Position numbers and translations under genes: made by a program
Shown here: in pieces, positions 26,782 to 35,758 of the stretch
Layout: each line of letters begins with the position of its first letter
Position numbering within the stretch: position 1 is the first letter of the stretch
Notes under the pieces: generated by a model
Databases searched by the model: none
Seen by the model: only the letters and a program-made list of their open reading frames with translations
What the model was told of the DNA's origin: nothing
Assembly: GCF_037201805.1 (NCBI RefSeq)
Contig: NZ_CP147404.1
Span: 1,822,001 to 1,886,000 of the forward strand
DNA: 64,000 bases
Reading direction: 5' to 3'
Source of the DNA: Bacillus sp. FJAT-52991
GTDB lineage: Bacteria; Bacillota; Bacilli; Bacillales; Domibacillaceae

Positions 26782-27541
26782 CAATAGAAAAATGAAATCG
26801 TTCTTCCGCTGTACGTTGTCCATTTGTATACGTTTGCTCGATAAACTGCACGCAGTCGTTTCGATCAATAGTAAGCACTGTAGAAGATCGAGTACCATAC
26901 TGTTCACTTTTAATAAACATCGAAGAAAGAAGGCGCTCCCACTGTAAAGAAACACCCGTTTGTGGAAGCTCCTCATCCGCAGCCTGTTCTTCGGATCGCA
27001 ACGAAGTAAATAAACAATCTGTATCAACAATAATTTTATTATGTAAACAATTATTTAAACTCTGCTTTCCTCGCTTTGTTTTTGGCCATGGTGTATTTAA
27101 AAAGGCGTTGCTTAAGCTGTGGATGCCTGGAGCAATCGAGACGATCTGATCTTGTCGGTTGTTATAGTACCATAATGAATCGGCGATTCCGACGATGACA
27201 TTAAAACTGGGATAATGAGCTTTATCCTCGCTTAATCGTTGCAAAAATGCTTCAGCCTCGATCCGTTCGGTCAAAAAAGAACGAACAATCTCCCCGCGTG
27301 ACCACTTCCCTTCCGTCGGTTCATTAGGGTCTCGAAAGTTTGTCAAGGCAGCAAATCTCCCTGATGTTGTGATTCCTAGCCACGTACCCATTTTTTCTAA
27401 GTCACGGCCAGCTAACACTTCCGGCTCATCCTCCCAAAAGTGAGCTTGTTTTGTCGGGCGCGCTAAAAATTCATCACGATTGGCGGCGACAATTAATTTA
27501 TAATTTGGATGCTGTTGAAACTGAAAATTAATTAAACACAT
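26771..27541 (-). CDS. NRDE family protein (TANGO2-like)
   Basis: 256 residues starting MCLINFQF, with the family signature AANRDEFLARPT near residue 20-30, then LAGRDLEKMGTWLGI and ALTNFRDP. This is an Ntn-hydrolase-like fold where Cys2 would be the nucleophile. The family is conserved from bacteria to eukaryotes (TANGO2) but biochemically poorly defined. Single gene, divergent from the iron alcohol dehydrogenase. Confidence 0.88.
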   Translation of the reverse strand: MCLINFQFQQHPNYKLIVAANRDEFLARPTKQAHFWEDEPEVLAGRDLEKMGTWLGITTSGRFAALTNFRDPNEPTEGKWSRGEIVRSFLTERIEAEAFLQRLSEDKAHYPSFNVIVGIADSLWYYNNRQDQIVSIAPGIHSLSNAFLNTPWPKTKRGKQSLNNCLHNKIIVDTDCLFTSLRSEEQAADEELPQTGVSLQWERLLSSMFIKSEQYGTRSSTVLTIDRNDCVQFIEQTYTNGQRTAEERFHFSIEKK

Positions 27542-27641
27542 ATGATCATCCCCTAAAATAGCTCTAATTTTGTCAAAATCATAAAGGAAATTTCAGCGAT
27601 TATGGCGAATAAACAACGATTAAAAGGTAGGTGCTGCTAAG

Positions 27642-28784
27642 ATGAACAAATTTGTGATGCCTGAAGTGATTTTTGGCAATGGAGCCATCCATCAAGCGGG
27701 AGAGTGCTGCTCTCGTTTAGGTGCAAAAAAAGTGTTAATCGTCGCTGACGAAGGTGTCATTCAAGCTGGATGGCTTGAAATCGTGATCAAAAGCTGCGTT
27801 GATGCTGGTTTGAGCTATGCTTGTTATCAAGATATTACCATTAATCCGAAAGACTTTGAAGCGGAAAAAGGAGCAAGCGTTTATATAGAACAGGAATGTG
27901 ATGCGATTATTGGCGTCGGTGGCGGAAGCGTGATCGATATAGCAAAGGCTGTGGCCATCTTAGCTTCAAATGGCGGCAGTATTTCTGATTATGAAGGAGT
28001 CGATCGAATTACTCTGCCCCTCCCTCCATTAGTAATGATCTCCACGACAGCGGGATCCGGTTCGGAAGTTTCTCAGTTTTCTGTGATTGTTGATTCAAAA
28101 CAGCAAAAAAAGATGACGATCGTCTCTAAATCACTGATACCGGATATCGCCTTAATTGACCCAGAAACGCTGGCCACGAAAAGTGAAAAACTGACCGCTT
28201 CTACTGGACTCGATGTATTGACTCATGCCATTGAATCATTTGTTAGCTTAGCCGCTACCCCACTGACAGATGTACAAGCGAAAAACGCGATGATGCTTGT
28301 CGCTCAATATTTACGTCCGTCCGTCGCGTCTAAATACAATAAAGAGGCAAAAGAACAGATGGCGATGGCCAGTTTGCAAGCCGGACTTGCTTTTTCCAAT
28401 GCGATTTTAGGAGCGGTGCATGCGATGGCTCATGCCATTGGCGGGAAATACCCGATGCTCCATGGCGACGTCAACTCTGTCTTGCTTCCTCATGTCATGG
28501 AATTTAATTTCTTAGCCTCTCCGAATAAATTTATGGAAATTGCTCAATTATTAGGCGAGGATACCCGAGGATTAGCCCCTCAGGAAGCAGGAAGAAAAGC
28601 GATTGCTCATGTGAAGCAACTCTCTTTAGATATCGGAGCGCCTCAGCGTTTATCAGATATGGGCTTTGAAGAGGCCGCCATTGAAAACGTCGCGGAAGTC
28701 GCTTTACAGGATGCGTGTATGATTACAAATCCTCGTGACATTAACGTCCAACAAGTTGAGGAATTATTGCGAAAAGGATTTTAG
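27642..28784 (+). CDS. Iron-containing (type III) alcohol dehydrogenase
   Basis: 380 residues. NAD-binding is shown by GVGGGSVIDIAKA (~residues 88-100) and TTAGSGSEVSQF. Metal ligands lie in GLDVLTHAIESFVS and the His-rich helices MAHAIGGKYPMLHGDVNSVLLPH. It oxidises or reduces small alcohols/aldehydes with NAD(P). ATG 27642 with AGGTAGGTG upstream. The stop is only 9 bp from a histidine kinase start, so sensor, activator and enzyme are probably co-transcribed. No -24/-12 promoter was found in front of it. Confidence 0.93.
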   Translation: MNKFVMPEVIFGNGAIHQAGECCSRLGAKKVLIVADEGVIQAGWLEIVIKSCVDAGLSYACYQDITINPKDFEAEKGASVYIEQECDAIIGVGGGSVIDIAKAVAILASNGGSISDYEGVDRITLPLPPLVMISTTAGSGSEVSQFSVIVDSKQQKKMTIVSKSLIPDIALIDPETLATKSEKLTASTGLDVLTHAIESFVSLAATPLTDVQAKNAMMLVAQYLRPSVASKYNKEAKEQMAMASLQAGLAFSNAILGAVHAMAHAIGGKYPMLHGDVNSVLLPHVMEFNFLASPNKFMEIAQLLGEDTRGLAPQEAGRKAIAHVKQLSLDIGAPQRLSDMGFEEAAIENVAEVALQDACMITNPRDINVQQVEELLRKGF

Positions 28785-28793
28785 GTGAACTAC

Positions 28794-30428
28794 ATGAGCA
28801 AAAAGCAAATGATTGACTTATTAACAGGTGTTCAATCCTCTAAAAAAAGTTATTATACGGAACTGAAAAAAACAGTTCACGAGCTGCAAAAGAAAAACAT
28901 GCAACTTGAAATCATTAATGATGTCACAAAGAGCTTTAATATCAATATGTCGATGGATGAGATGTTAAAGCACCTTATGGATAAATTACAAACGATTTTT
29001 CCAATCAAGCGGGTCAGCTTGTCACTTTATAACGGGCGGGAATTAGTTTTATCTAATGTGTACCCCGCTAATTCTGCAGTATTGTTTCCAGATACGATTT
29101 TACCTAAAAGCAGCTCGCTCTATTGGTCGGTCTTCCAAACTGGCCAGCCTTGCTACTACGAAATAAATGGCAGAGACGGGACTTATTTTGAGGAAGATGG
29201 GTTATCTTTACTGCAAATTGCCGACGTATGGGTGTTCCCTTTAATTTGCAAAGGGACAACTATCGGCGTGTTAACCTTAGGAGGAAAGCAAACAGGCTGG
29301 AATGATCCATCTGATCAAGTATTTTTCGAACAATTATCGGATCAAATCGCTGTTTGCATTGAAAATGCCAGACTATACAAAGAAGTACTTGTCAGTCATC
29401 AGCACTGGGAGGAAACTTTTCGAGCAGTGTCTGACATCATCTTTATCGTCGATGTGCACGGACATATTTTACAATGCAATGAAGCCACCAAGAATTTCTT
29501 TCAAAATGATTCCTTTGAAAATCACTCAATTGACAAGCTCTTATTTCAATCGATGGAGACGAATTATTTTCAAGAAAGCATGAACAGCGGTGTTCCTGTC
29601 GATGGCGAGTTATCTCTTCATCAAAAAGTGCTGACTTGTTCTTGCTATCCGATCTTTAATGATGCAGGCTCCCTTTATGCAGGCATCATTTATTTGAAGG
29701 ATTTCACTGAAAAACGCCGGTTTGAAGCGCAACTCCTCCATTCAGGAAAGCTGGCAGCTCTCGGCGAAATGGCGGCTGGCGTGGCTCATGAATTAAACAA
29801 CCCGTTAACCGCTATTTTAGGCAACGCTCAACTCCTGTTGCGAAAGTACCCGGAAAATGATTCGACTCATAAACTGTTGACGGATGTTCACCAATGCGGG
29901 ATTCGCTGCCGAAACATTATTCGAAGCTTGCTCACATTTTCGAGGCAGGATGAATTTCTATTTGAACAATGCTCGGTAAATGAAGCGGTGGAACAAGCAT
30001 TAAGCCTTGTTGGCAATCAAATCCGAAAAGAAAATATTTGTATACAAACGACACTGCAACAAGATTTGCCATCGATTGAAGGAAGCGTTCAACAAATTGG
30101 GCAAATCGTCTTAAACCTTTTAATTAACGCCAAAGACGCCTTATCGGGCATCACAGGTGAAAAAAGAATCGATATTGACACGAAGCCACTCGAACAGGAA
30201 GGAACAAAATGGGTGTCATTAACGGTCACAGATAACGGCTGTGGCATTGATCCATCACAAATGACTGAGATCTTCAATCCTTTTTTCACAACAAAATCAG
30301 CGGTTCACGGGACAGGTCTTGGCTTATCGGTCAGCCTTGGCATTGCGGAAGCCCATGGCGGAACATTGACGGGCACCAGTCACCCTGGAAGCGGCAGTCG
30401 TTTTCAGCTATTGCTTCCATTCACATAA
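28794..30428 (+). CDS. Soluble GAF-PAS histidine kinase (NtrB-like)
   Basis: About 544 residues without membrane helices. Coiled coil ~20-45, GAF ~50-195, PAS ~205-310, HisKA with AAGVAHELNNPLTAILGNAQ (phospho-His in AHELNNP), and HATPase_c with NLLINAKDAL, DNGCGIDP and GTGLGLSVSLG. The AHELNNP and TTK box are the NtrB-type hallmark, matching the NtrC-type partner next door. ATG 28794 with AGGTG was chosen over the GTG at 28785. It probably senses a cytosolic small molecule via GAF/PAS, plausibly linked to alcohol or aldehyde metabolism. Confidence 0.92.
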   Translation: MSKKQMIDLLTGVQSSKKSYYTELKKTVHELQKKNMQLEIINDVTKSFNINMSMDEMLKHLMDKLQTIFPIKRVSLSLYNGRELVLSNVYPANSAVLFPDTILPKSSSLYWSVFQTGQPCYYEINGRDGTYFEEDGLSLLQIADVWVFPLICKGTTIGVLTLGGKQTGWNDPSDQVFFEQLSDQIAVCIENARLYKEVLVSHQHWEETFRAVSDIIFIVDVHGHILQCNEATKNFFQNDSFENHSIDKLLFQSMETNYFQESMNSGVPVDGELSLHQKVLTCSCYPIFNDAGSLYAGIIYLKDFTEKRRFEAQLLHSGKLAALGEMAAGVAHELNNPLTAILGNAQLLLRKYPENDSTHKLLTDVHQCGIRCRNIIRSLLTFSRQDEFLFEQCSVNEAVEQALSLVGNQIRKENICIQTTLQQDLPSIEGSVQQIGQIVLNLLINAKDALSGITGEKRIDIDTKPLEQEGTKWVSLTVTDNGCGIDPSQMTEIFNPFFTTKSAVHGTGLGLSVSLGIAEAHGGTLTGTSHPGSGSRFQLLLPFT

Positions 30429-30460
30429 TCCCCCTCATCTTTAGAAAAGCAGGTGAAACG

Positions 30461-31888
30461 ATGGCACATATTTTAATTATTGATGACGAAATAGAAGTAG
30501 GTCGCTTTCTCACTCATTTGTTCGAGGACAAAGGGCATGAAGTGACTCATGGAGTGAGCGGCAAGGAATTTGACCAATTGCTGACGGCTCAACGCTTTGA
30601 CCTAGCCTTTATTGATGTTCGCTTGCCTGATCGAAATGGGTTAGATATTTTGCGCACACTAAAAGCGGCTCAGCCTCATTGCCAATCGGTCATTATGACT
30701 GGGTACAGCACCGTCAAAATGGCAGTAGAGGCGATTCAAATCGGTGCGAGTGACTTTATTGAGAAGCCTTTTGAGGATATTACGGAGATCGAGCGGCTAA
30801 CCGAGCAATTAATTGACACTCAGCTCCCCTCCTCTCATCAGGATGTTCTACGTATAGCGAAAAAATTGAACTGTTTTATTGGGAACAGTCCGCAAATGAG
30901 GCAGCTATTTACACTCGCTTATAAGTTTGCACAGAAAAATATGACCGTACTCATTCAAGGGGAAACGGGCACCGGAAAAGAAGTTCTTGCTCATTTTATC
31001 CACGAGGCGAGCAAGCGAGCAAAAGAGCCGTTTGTCGGGATTAACTGTGGAGCGATTTCCGAGCATTTATTAGAAAGCGAATTATTTGGACATACAAAAG
31101 GTGCGTTTACAGGCGCCTTAAAGGATCGGAAAGGGTATTTTGAGGTAGCCTCTAAAGGAACATTGTTTCTTGATGAAATTGGTGAAGCCTCCTCTTCTGT
31201 CCAAGTGAAGTTGCTACGCGTATTAGAGACAGGCGAATATATGAAGGTCGGCAGTGAAGTGACAGAGCGGACGCATACTCGTTTGATTGCGGCGACACAT
31301 GTCCATTTACATGAAGCGGTCAAAGAAAAAGTGTTTCGTGAAGACTTGCTGTACCGCCTGGATGTCATTAAATTGACGATTCCTCCACTAAGGGAAAGAA
31401 TAGAAGATCTTCCGGCATTGATTGACTTTTATTTTAAACAAGCAAAGTTTCCCCTCACTTTTTCACAGGAAGCAATGGACATCCTTTGTGACTATGACTG
31501 GCCAGGAAACGTGCGGGAGCTTGTGAATGTTCTAAAGCGAACAATTGCCTTAGCTGATGGGGAAACGACGATCGTTCCCCCGGGATTTCTTCCTGAAAAA
31601 TTCTTTCGTCGTCCAGTAGCCGTTTCTACTCCCATACCACTGCCTTCTCCAAGCTTTGAAAACTATGTGCAAGCGTGGCAGCAACAGCTACTAGATGTTT
31701 GGAACAGCACAGAAGAAACGAAGCTTGATGAAATTCAAAACAAAATAAAAGAACTTGAAAGTGAAGCAATGAAAGCCTTTATTATGAAGTCACTCAAAGA
31801 AACGCTCGGCAATCGAAAGGAAGCGGCGAAGCGACTAGGCATTAGTACGAGACAGTTAAGGTATTTGTTGAATGAGAGGAAGAAATAA
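30461..31888 (+). CDS. NtrC-type sigma-54 activator (response regulator)
   Basis: 475 residues. Receiver 1-120 with phospho-Asp in LAFIDVRLPDRNG. AAA+ ~145-385 with Walker A GETGTGKEVL, sigma-54 contact loop GAFTGA, Walker B LFLDEIGEAS and R-finger region. A C-terminal Fis-type helix-turn-helix follows (NRKEAAKRLGISTRQLRYLL). It hydrolyses ATP to open sigma-54 promoters. A strong sigma-54 promoter with phased upstream repeats exists at 46.7 kb (alcohol/aldehyde dehydrogenase operon) and is a plausible target. ATG follows AGGTG. Confidence 0.95.
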   Translation: MAHILIIDDEIEVGRFLTHLFEDKGHEVTHGVSGKEFDQLLTAQRFDLAFIDVRLPDRNGLDILRTLKAAQPHCQSVIMTGYSTVKMAVEAIQIGASDFIEKPFEDITEIERLTEQLIDTQLPSSHQDVLRIAKKLNCFIGNSPQMRQLFTLAYKFAQKNMTVLIQGETGTGKEVLAHFIHEASKRAKEPFVGINCGAISEHLLESELFGHTKGAFTGALKDRKGYFEVASKGTLFLDEIGEASSSVQVKLLRVLETGEYMKVGSEVTERTHTRLIAATHVHLHEAVKEKVFREDLLYRLDVIKLTIPPLRERIEDLPALIDFYFKQAKFPLTFSQEAMDILCDYDWPGNVRELVNVLKRTIALADGETTIVPPGFLPEKFFRRPVAVSTPIPLPSPSFENYVQAWQQQLLDVWNSTEETKLDEIQNKIKELESEAMKAFIMKSLKETLGNRKEAAKRLGISTRQLRYLLNERKK

Positions 31889-31906
31889 AGAGAACGGGGG
31901 CAAACG

Positions 31907-32500
31907 ATGGATATTAGCGTGGACCAGTTAAATGGAAAAAACATTCAAATTGTTCCTATGAGTCTTGAACATATTCAAGGTTTATATGCTATTGGTACAG
32001 AAGAGGCGATTTGGGAACACCTTCCCGAAACGATACAGACAAAGAAGGATATGAAATCTTTTGTGGAGGAAGCACTAGCAAAGAAAAGAAATGGATCAGA
32101 ATTTCCTTTCATTATCCTTCTTCGCGAAAATAATAAAGTTATTGGAACAACTAGATTTCTGTCTCTTTGCGACGACCATAGAAATCTAGAAATCGGCTGG
32201 ACATGGTTTGCCCCTGCTGTTTGGGGTACACATGTCAATATAGAGTGTAAATATTTATTATTGCGCTATTGTTTTGAAGTCTTGAATTTGATTCGTGTTC
32301 AATTTAAAACCGACGAACGAAATATCCGATCTCAAAAAGCAATCGAACGAATAGGAGGAGTAAAGGAAGGTATATTACGAAATCACATGATACGTAAAGA
32401 TGGAACATTTCGTGATTCTATTTTCTACAGTATCATTAGCAGCGAATGGCCTTCGGTAAAAAAGAAATTAGAAGCAAGGCTAACGGAAGTCGTTCAATAG
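31907..32500 (+). CDS. GNAT N-acetyltransferase (RimJ/RimL type)
   Basis: 197 residues. Acetyl-CoA fold signs are VIGTTRFLSLCDDHRNLEIGWTW-type strand 4 region, then FKTDERNIRSQKAIERIGG and REGILRNHMIRKDGTFRDS-like (KEGILRNHMIRKDG). Closest in style to RimL/protein-alanine or small-molecule acetyltransferases. GGGGG lies six nt before the ATG. It follows the NtrC gene by 18 bp and may be read through from it. The substrate is unknown. Confidence 0.88.
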   Translation: MDISVDQLNGKNIQIVPMSLEHIQGLYAIGTEEAIWEHLPETIQTKKDMKSFVEEALAKKRNGSEFPFIILLRENNKVIGTTRFLSLCDDHRNLEIGWTWFAPAVWGTHVNIECKYLLLRYCFEVLNLIRVQFKTDERNIRSQKAIERIGGVKEGILRNHMIRKDGTFRDSIFYSIISSEWPSVKKKLEARLTEVVQ

Positions 32501-32816
32501 GTCATGAACTTATCCGAGTGGAGATTTTCGAGAGTTATTGAAGTTCAATTTGAATCCTTATTTCGTGCAGGAACATAAAAAATAACAGTGCCCCTTAAAA
32601 ATCATTAAAAATGACTTTTGAGGAGCACTTTTATGGCAATGAAGTGAATCACGACCTTGTTCAAGCTGCAAACTTGAGAAAAGTATTTTCCCCATCCTCT
32701 AAATTGCAGCGTATGGAACGAATTTAAAGTTTGTATAAATAAACCATCTATTTCCAGCCATTCCGCTAAAAATCATCCGTTTTCAAGACTAAATAAATGA
32801 AAGGGTCCATAAAAAT
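32501..32816. other. Intergenic region without a recognised gene
   Basis: 316 bp. It contains the terminator at 32587-32634. The rest is AT-rich with no credible frame; the promoter of the SRPBCC gene is presumably near its right end. Confidence 0.5.
32587..32634 (+). terminator. Terminator after the GNAT gene
   Basis: AGTGCCCCTTAAAAATCATT pairs imperfectly with AATGACTTTTGAGGAGCACT and is followed by TTTT. Confidence 0.75.
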
Positions 32817-33269
32817 ATGCCAATCATTAAACATGAGATTTATATTGAAGCACCAATCCGTGCTTGTTTTGACCTTGCCAGAAACGTAGAGATACACATA
32901 GAAACAACAGCTAAAACGAAGGAAAGAGCAATTGATGGTGTAACAGTTGGACTGATGGAAAATGGGGATACTGTCACTTGGGAAGCAACCCATTTCGGAG
33001 TAAAACAAACATTAACAGCAAAAATTATCGAAATGGAAAAACCACATAAATTTACAGATATCATGATTAAAGGTGCTTTTCACTCTTTTACCCATACACA
33101 CGAATTTATAAAAAGCAACACAGGAACTATTATGAAAGACACCTTTGCTTATAAATCTCCTCTTGGCATTCTTGGAAAGATAGCGGATAAATTATTTTTA
33201 GAAAAATATATGAGGAACTTTTTGACCACTCGGGCAAAGGAGTTAAAAAAGATAGCTGAAAGACAATAA
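32817..33269 (+). CDS. SRPBCC family protein
   Basis: 150 residues with the START-like helix-grip start (IIKHEIYIEAPIRACFDLAR), a Gly-rich middle and a long C-terminal helix. The family binds hydrophobic ligands or acts as cyclase/dehydratase. Similar Bacillus proteins are annotated as polyketide cyclase/SRPBCC without known ligand. The ribosome binding site (AAAGGG, 13 nt away) is weak. The neighbouring minus gene ends 16 bp after its stop. Confidence 0.75.
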   Translation: MPIIKHEIYIEAPIRACFDLARNVEIHIETTAKTKERAIDGVTVGLMENGDTVTWEATHFGVKQTLTAKIIEMEKPHKFTDIMIKGAFHSFTHTHEFIKSNTGTIMKDTFAYKSPLGILGKIADKLFLEKYMRNFLTTRAKELKKIAERQ

Positions 33270-33285
33270 TGGAATCCGCCCATCA

Positions 33286-33885
33286 TTATCTTTCAGCCTG
33301 ACCTCTTAATTCATTCATTAATTCCTGAGCCACGACCCGCAGGCGCTTCTCTGTATTTTCCACACCCATTTGCTCTAACACTTTTGTGGAGTAGCCAGCT
33401 TTTTTGGCTTCATCGATTAATATAATGGGGGCGCCATGGATGTCTTCCTTAATTTGATTCAACGACCGTAAACCTAAATGCCTAATCTTTACAACTTGAA
33501 CATAGGGATATAGCTTTCCTTCATTAGCTAATGCGAAAACAGCTGCCGCTGCACGCTGGCCGGAGCAAATAATCGCGGTTTTCACATGTTTAATTTCTTC
33601 GGATAAGCGGCAAAGATTTTCCGCTGAAAGAACTTCTTTCACCGTTGCTTCTGTTCTTCCGCTAAGGGCTTTGTATTCAACATGGCTCCAAGCATTTGTG
33701 ATCGTAATCTCATTCCGTGTCCAGCTAATGGCTTGCCCATAGTCCTTATTTAAAATCGCCAACAAGCGTTCCAGATTCTTTCCCGTTCGCCCAGCAGCTG
33801 GCCTTCCCTCCATTTCTTCAACGGCCCCCGGACAAGAAAAGACAAAAGCAATATCATCTTGTTTTCCTTTTTCATAATGGTACAT
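33286..33885 (-). CDS. Uracil-DNA glycosylase-superfamily-like protein
   Basis: About 200 residues. The start motif FVFSCPGAVEEMEGRPAAGR and TNAWSHVEYKALSGRTEAT resemble the UDG superfamily fold (motif A CPG/GxxP region), and IRHLGLRSLNQIKEDI resembles the C-terminal H-containing motif (HLGLRSLN). No enzymatic test is possible from sequence. ATG 33885 with GGAG at 9 nt was chosen over the TTG at 33900. Confidence 0.65.
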   Translation of the reverse strand: MYHYEKGKQDDIAFVFSCPGAVEEMEGRPAAGRTGKNLERLLAILNKDYGQAISWTRNEITITNAWSHVEYKALSGRTEATVKEVLSAENLCRLSEEIKHVKTAIICSGQRAAAAVFALANEGKLYPYVQVVKIRHLGLRSLNQIKEDIHGAPIILIDEAKKAGYSTKVLEQMGVENTEKRLRVVAQELMNELRGQAER

Positions 33886-33965
33886 GACGAAATTCTCCAA
33901 TCTCCATTTCGATGTTATTTCTATTTATCTTTTGCCATTCTTTTTAATTACAACAGCCTAAAATA

Positions 33966-33994
33966 AAAAAAGATTGGAATCATCCAACCTTTTT
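33966..33994 (-). terminator. Terminator of the small membrane protein gene
   Basis: On the minus strand, AGGTTGGA pairs with TCCAATCT around TGAT, followed by a T7 run. Confidence 0.85.
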
Positions 33995-34005
33995 ACATGA
34001 AATTC

Positions 34006-34278
34006 TTATGGACCTTGTATAAGCGTAACCATAACATTATATATGACTGGGAACACAAACAAAATAATATTAAAAATGATTCCAGTGAATGAGAGTTTGT
34101 CGCGATTCATTTTATATCCTACAAATCCGAATATAGCCCCTACCGGACACAAGACAAACGGAAGCACAAGTGGCAATCCTTGAATTTTTAGAGTGACAAT
34201 ATCAAATAAAAAATTAATAATGAATAAAGCCAAAACAGCTGGAATAAAAACAGATGTAATTCCTAATATTTTTTTCAA
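34006..34278 (-). CDS. Small membrane protein, three helices
   Basis: 90 residues with hydrophobic segments at about 5-27, 34-55 and 64-86; reminiscent of DUF4190/YrhC-type small membrane proteins but not identified. TTG start with AGGTGGGG upstream. Own terminator downstream. It sits at the left edge of the immunity-gene island. Confidence 0.6.
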   Translation of the reverse strand: MKKILGITSVFIPAVLALFIINFLFDIVTLKIQGLPLVLPFVLCPVGAIFGFVGYKMNRDKLSFTGIIFNIILFVFPVIYNVMVTLIQGP

Positions 34279-34518
34279 AATACCCCACCTTTAATATCAA
34301 TCAAAAAATAGCTTGCACTTCCTTAATTCAAAAAATCTTTCACCCTCTCTTATAGGAAGCTGTAATAGTATACAATAAAAAATAGTATTTTCCAATATTG
34401 ACTCAGGTGGATCACCATTCGGAATACAAAACTATTACTATCAAATCCGATATACACAAAATTATGATATGTAGTTCCTAGACTATTATTTTTTCTATTA
34501 ACCTATTTCTCCCACCAT
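34279..34518. other. AT-rich intergenic region
   Basis: 240 bp at the left border of the immunity island. No gene, hairpin of note or repeat was recognised. Confidence 0.4.
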
Positions 34519-35076
34519 TCATTCAATTTCCCTCCAATATTTTTTGTTTTCAGCTTGTACAAGGTAGATAATTTCTTCAATATCACGCTTCTCTAAGTAG
34601 TATGTTCCGATTCCTCGAATCCACTGTTCAAAATTGTTTGCAATTGCCTGCCACTCCGTATCTTCATCATCACTTGTAATCGCGTAAATTTTGTCCGTCT
34701 GTCGATGAAGTAAAAATGTATAAGGGTCCGTTTGAGCAATCATTAACCATTCACTTGGTCTCTCCCCTTGTCCCCACCAGCAAGCCCATCCTGTTGCTGT
34801 ATTCATTTCAATTAATTCCTGCAAATAATTTTCGCGTCCAAACCAAATATTAAAGAACTCCCACTGATTCAAGTCATATTGACGAACAAACTCTAAAAAG
34901 ACACTTTTCGGACGAAGTTGAAATTGCTCTTGAAATTGTTGAATTGGCTCCTGATGAAGATTGTTCTTTAACAAAAATGAATCAATCTCTAAGTATTCTG
35001 CCATTGGAAGCATTTTTTCTTCCAACTTGATTTGAATCTCCTCTACCGAACATAATTTATTCTTTTCCTTCGACAT
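34519..35076 (-). CDS. SMI1/KNR4-like (SUKH) protein, probable immunity protein
   Basis: About 185 residues. It has the SUKH-like pattern of a helical N-terminus, then QFQLRPKSVFLEFVRQYD, a central TGWACWWGQGERPSEWLMIAQTD-type core (broken here: TGWACWWGQG then ERPSEWLMIAQTD) and a C-terminal TEWQAIANNFEQWIRGI. SUKH proteins neutralise toxins of secreted polymorphic toxin systems. Start ATG 35076 follows GGAGGAG; the frame reaching 35136 is less likely. It overlaps the 38-codon frame at 35057-35173. The assignment rests on pattern, not on alignment. Confidence 0.6.
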   Translation of the reverse strand: MSKEKNKLCSVEEIQIKLEEKMLPMAEYLEIDSFLLKNNLHQEPIQQFQEQFQLRPKSVFLEFVRQYDLNQWEFFNIWFGRENYLQELIEMNTATGWACWWGQGERPSEWLMIAQTDPYTFLLHRQTDKIYAITSDDEDTEWQAIANNFEQWIRGIGTYYLEKRDIEEIIYLVQAENKKYWREIE

Positions 35077-35173
35077 ATGCCAAATACTCCTCCGCTGTTT
35101 GTCCTTCATAATGCTGATTAAATGTATCGAAATCAAATGCTTTCCAAACCTTTTGAAGTGTTTCAGCGCTCAT
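35057..35173 (-). CDS. 38-codon frame, possible toxin C-terminal remnant
   Basis: A short frame between two immunity genes (38 residues: ends TAEEYLAYVEGKE). It overlaps the start of the next gene by 20 bp. Upstream the same frame is open for only nine more codons, without a good start. Such a piece could be the last segment of a degraded toxin gene that once preceded the immunity gene. It could equally be a chance frame. Confidence 0.35.
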   Translation of the reverse strand: MSAETLQKVWKAFDFDTFNQHYEGQTAEEYLAYVEGKE

Positions 35174-35212
35174 ATATTCTCTTACACTCCATGATACTAA
35201 TCAGCTTGTCAC

Positions 35213-35737
35213 TTATTCACTAGCTTCTTGCAAACAAATTTCTATGAACTCAAATAAACTCTTTGCCTTAATAGAACGTTCTCCCCAATCATGCCAGAAA
35301 TATAACACTTGTCCTACAACTCCGACTTCTGACGGATCTGTATCAATACAAAGATAATCCCCTCCACCATTCTCTGCAATTGGAATCCACTTATCATTCC
35401 AAAGAACTGGTTTAAGTTCCTTTCCGATATTAGACTCTAAATCCTGCGGGTCGAATTCCCCTTGTAAAAAATCCCAATTATTGATAATTTCTGAAATAGG
35501 AGAAAGGGTCAGATTTCTCACAAAACACTTACTTCCCGGTTCCCAAACCTGTCCATTATGTACTCTATAAAAACTTTTCACTTCTTCAGGAAGTGTAATA
35601 CCTAACGAAGCCTCAAGTAGTTGGAAATCTTCATCTCTTGCAGCCGGTTGAAGGTTTAATGTTTCTTTAAAGTTTACTTCCAGACTTGAGCCTCTTTCAA
35701 TGATACGTTTCCATAGCAATTCAGCTTGATTGATCAT
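35213..35737 (-). CDS. SMI1/KNR4 (SUKH-1) family probable immunity protein
   Basis: 174 residues with clear SMI1/KNR4 features: EDFQLLEASLGITLPEEVKS FYRVHNGQ (ligand-groove start, ~residues 35-63), then KWIPIAENGGGDYLCIDTDP (residues ~113-132) and VLYFWHDWGER. In Firmicutes these proteins are the immunity partners of LXG/WapA-type toxins. GGAGG lies 8 nt before the ATG. No intact toxin is adjacent. Confidence 0.88.
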   Translation of the reverse strand: MINQAELLWKRIIERGSSLEVNFKETLNLQPAARDEDFQLLEASLGITLPEEVKSFYRVHNGQVWEPGSKCFVRNLTLSPISEIINNWDFLQGEFDPQDLESNIGKELKPVLWNDKWIPIAENGGGDYLCIDTDPSEVGVVGQVLYFWHDWGERSIKAKSLFEFIEICLQEASE

Positions 35738-35758
35738 GTATTTTCTCCTCCTACCTAT

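Noticed and set aside
27542..27641. Sigma-54 promoter before the iron alcohol dehydrogenase
   Set aside because: TGGCG occurs but no GC element at the right distance; no TGGCAC-N5-TTGC match.
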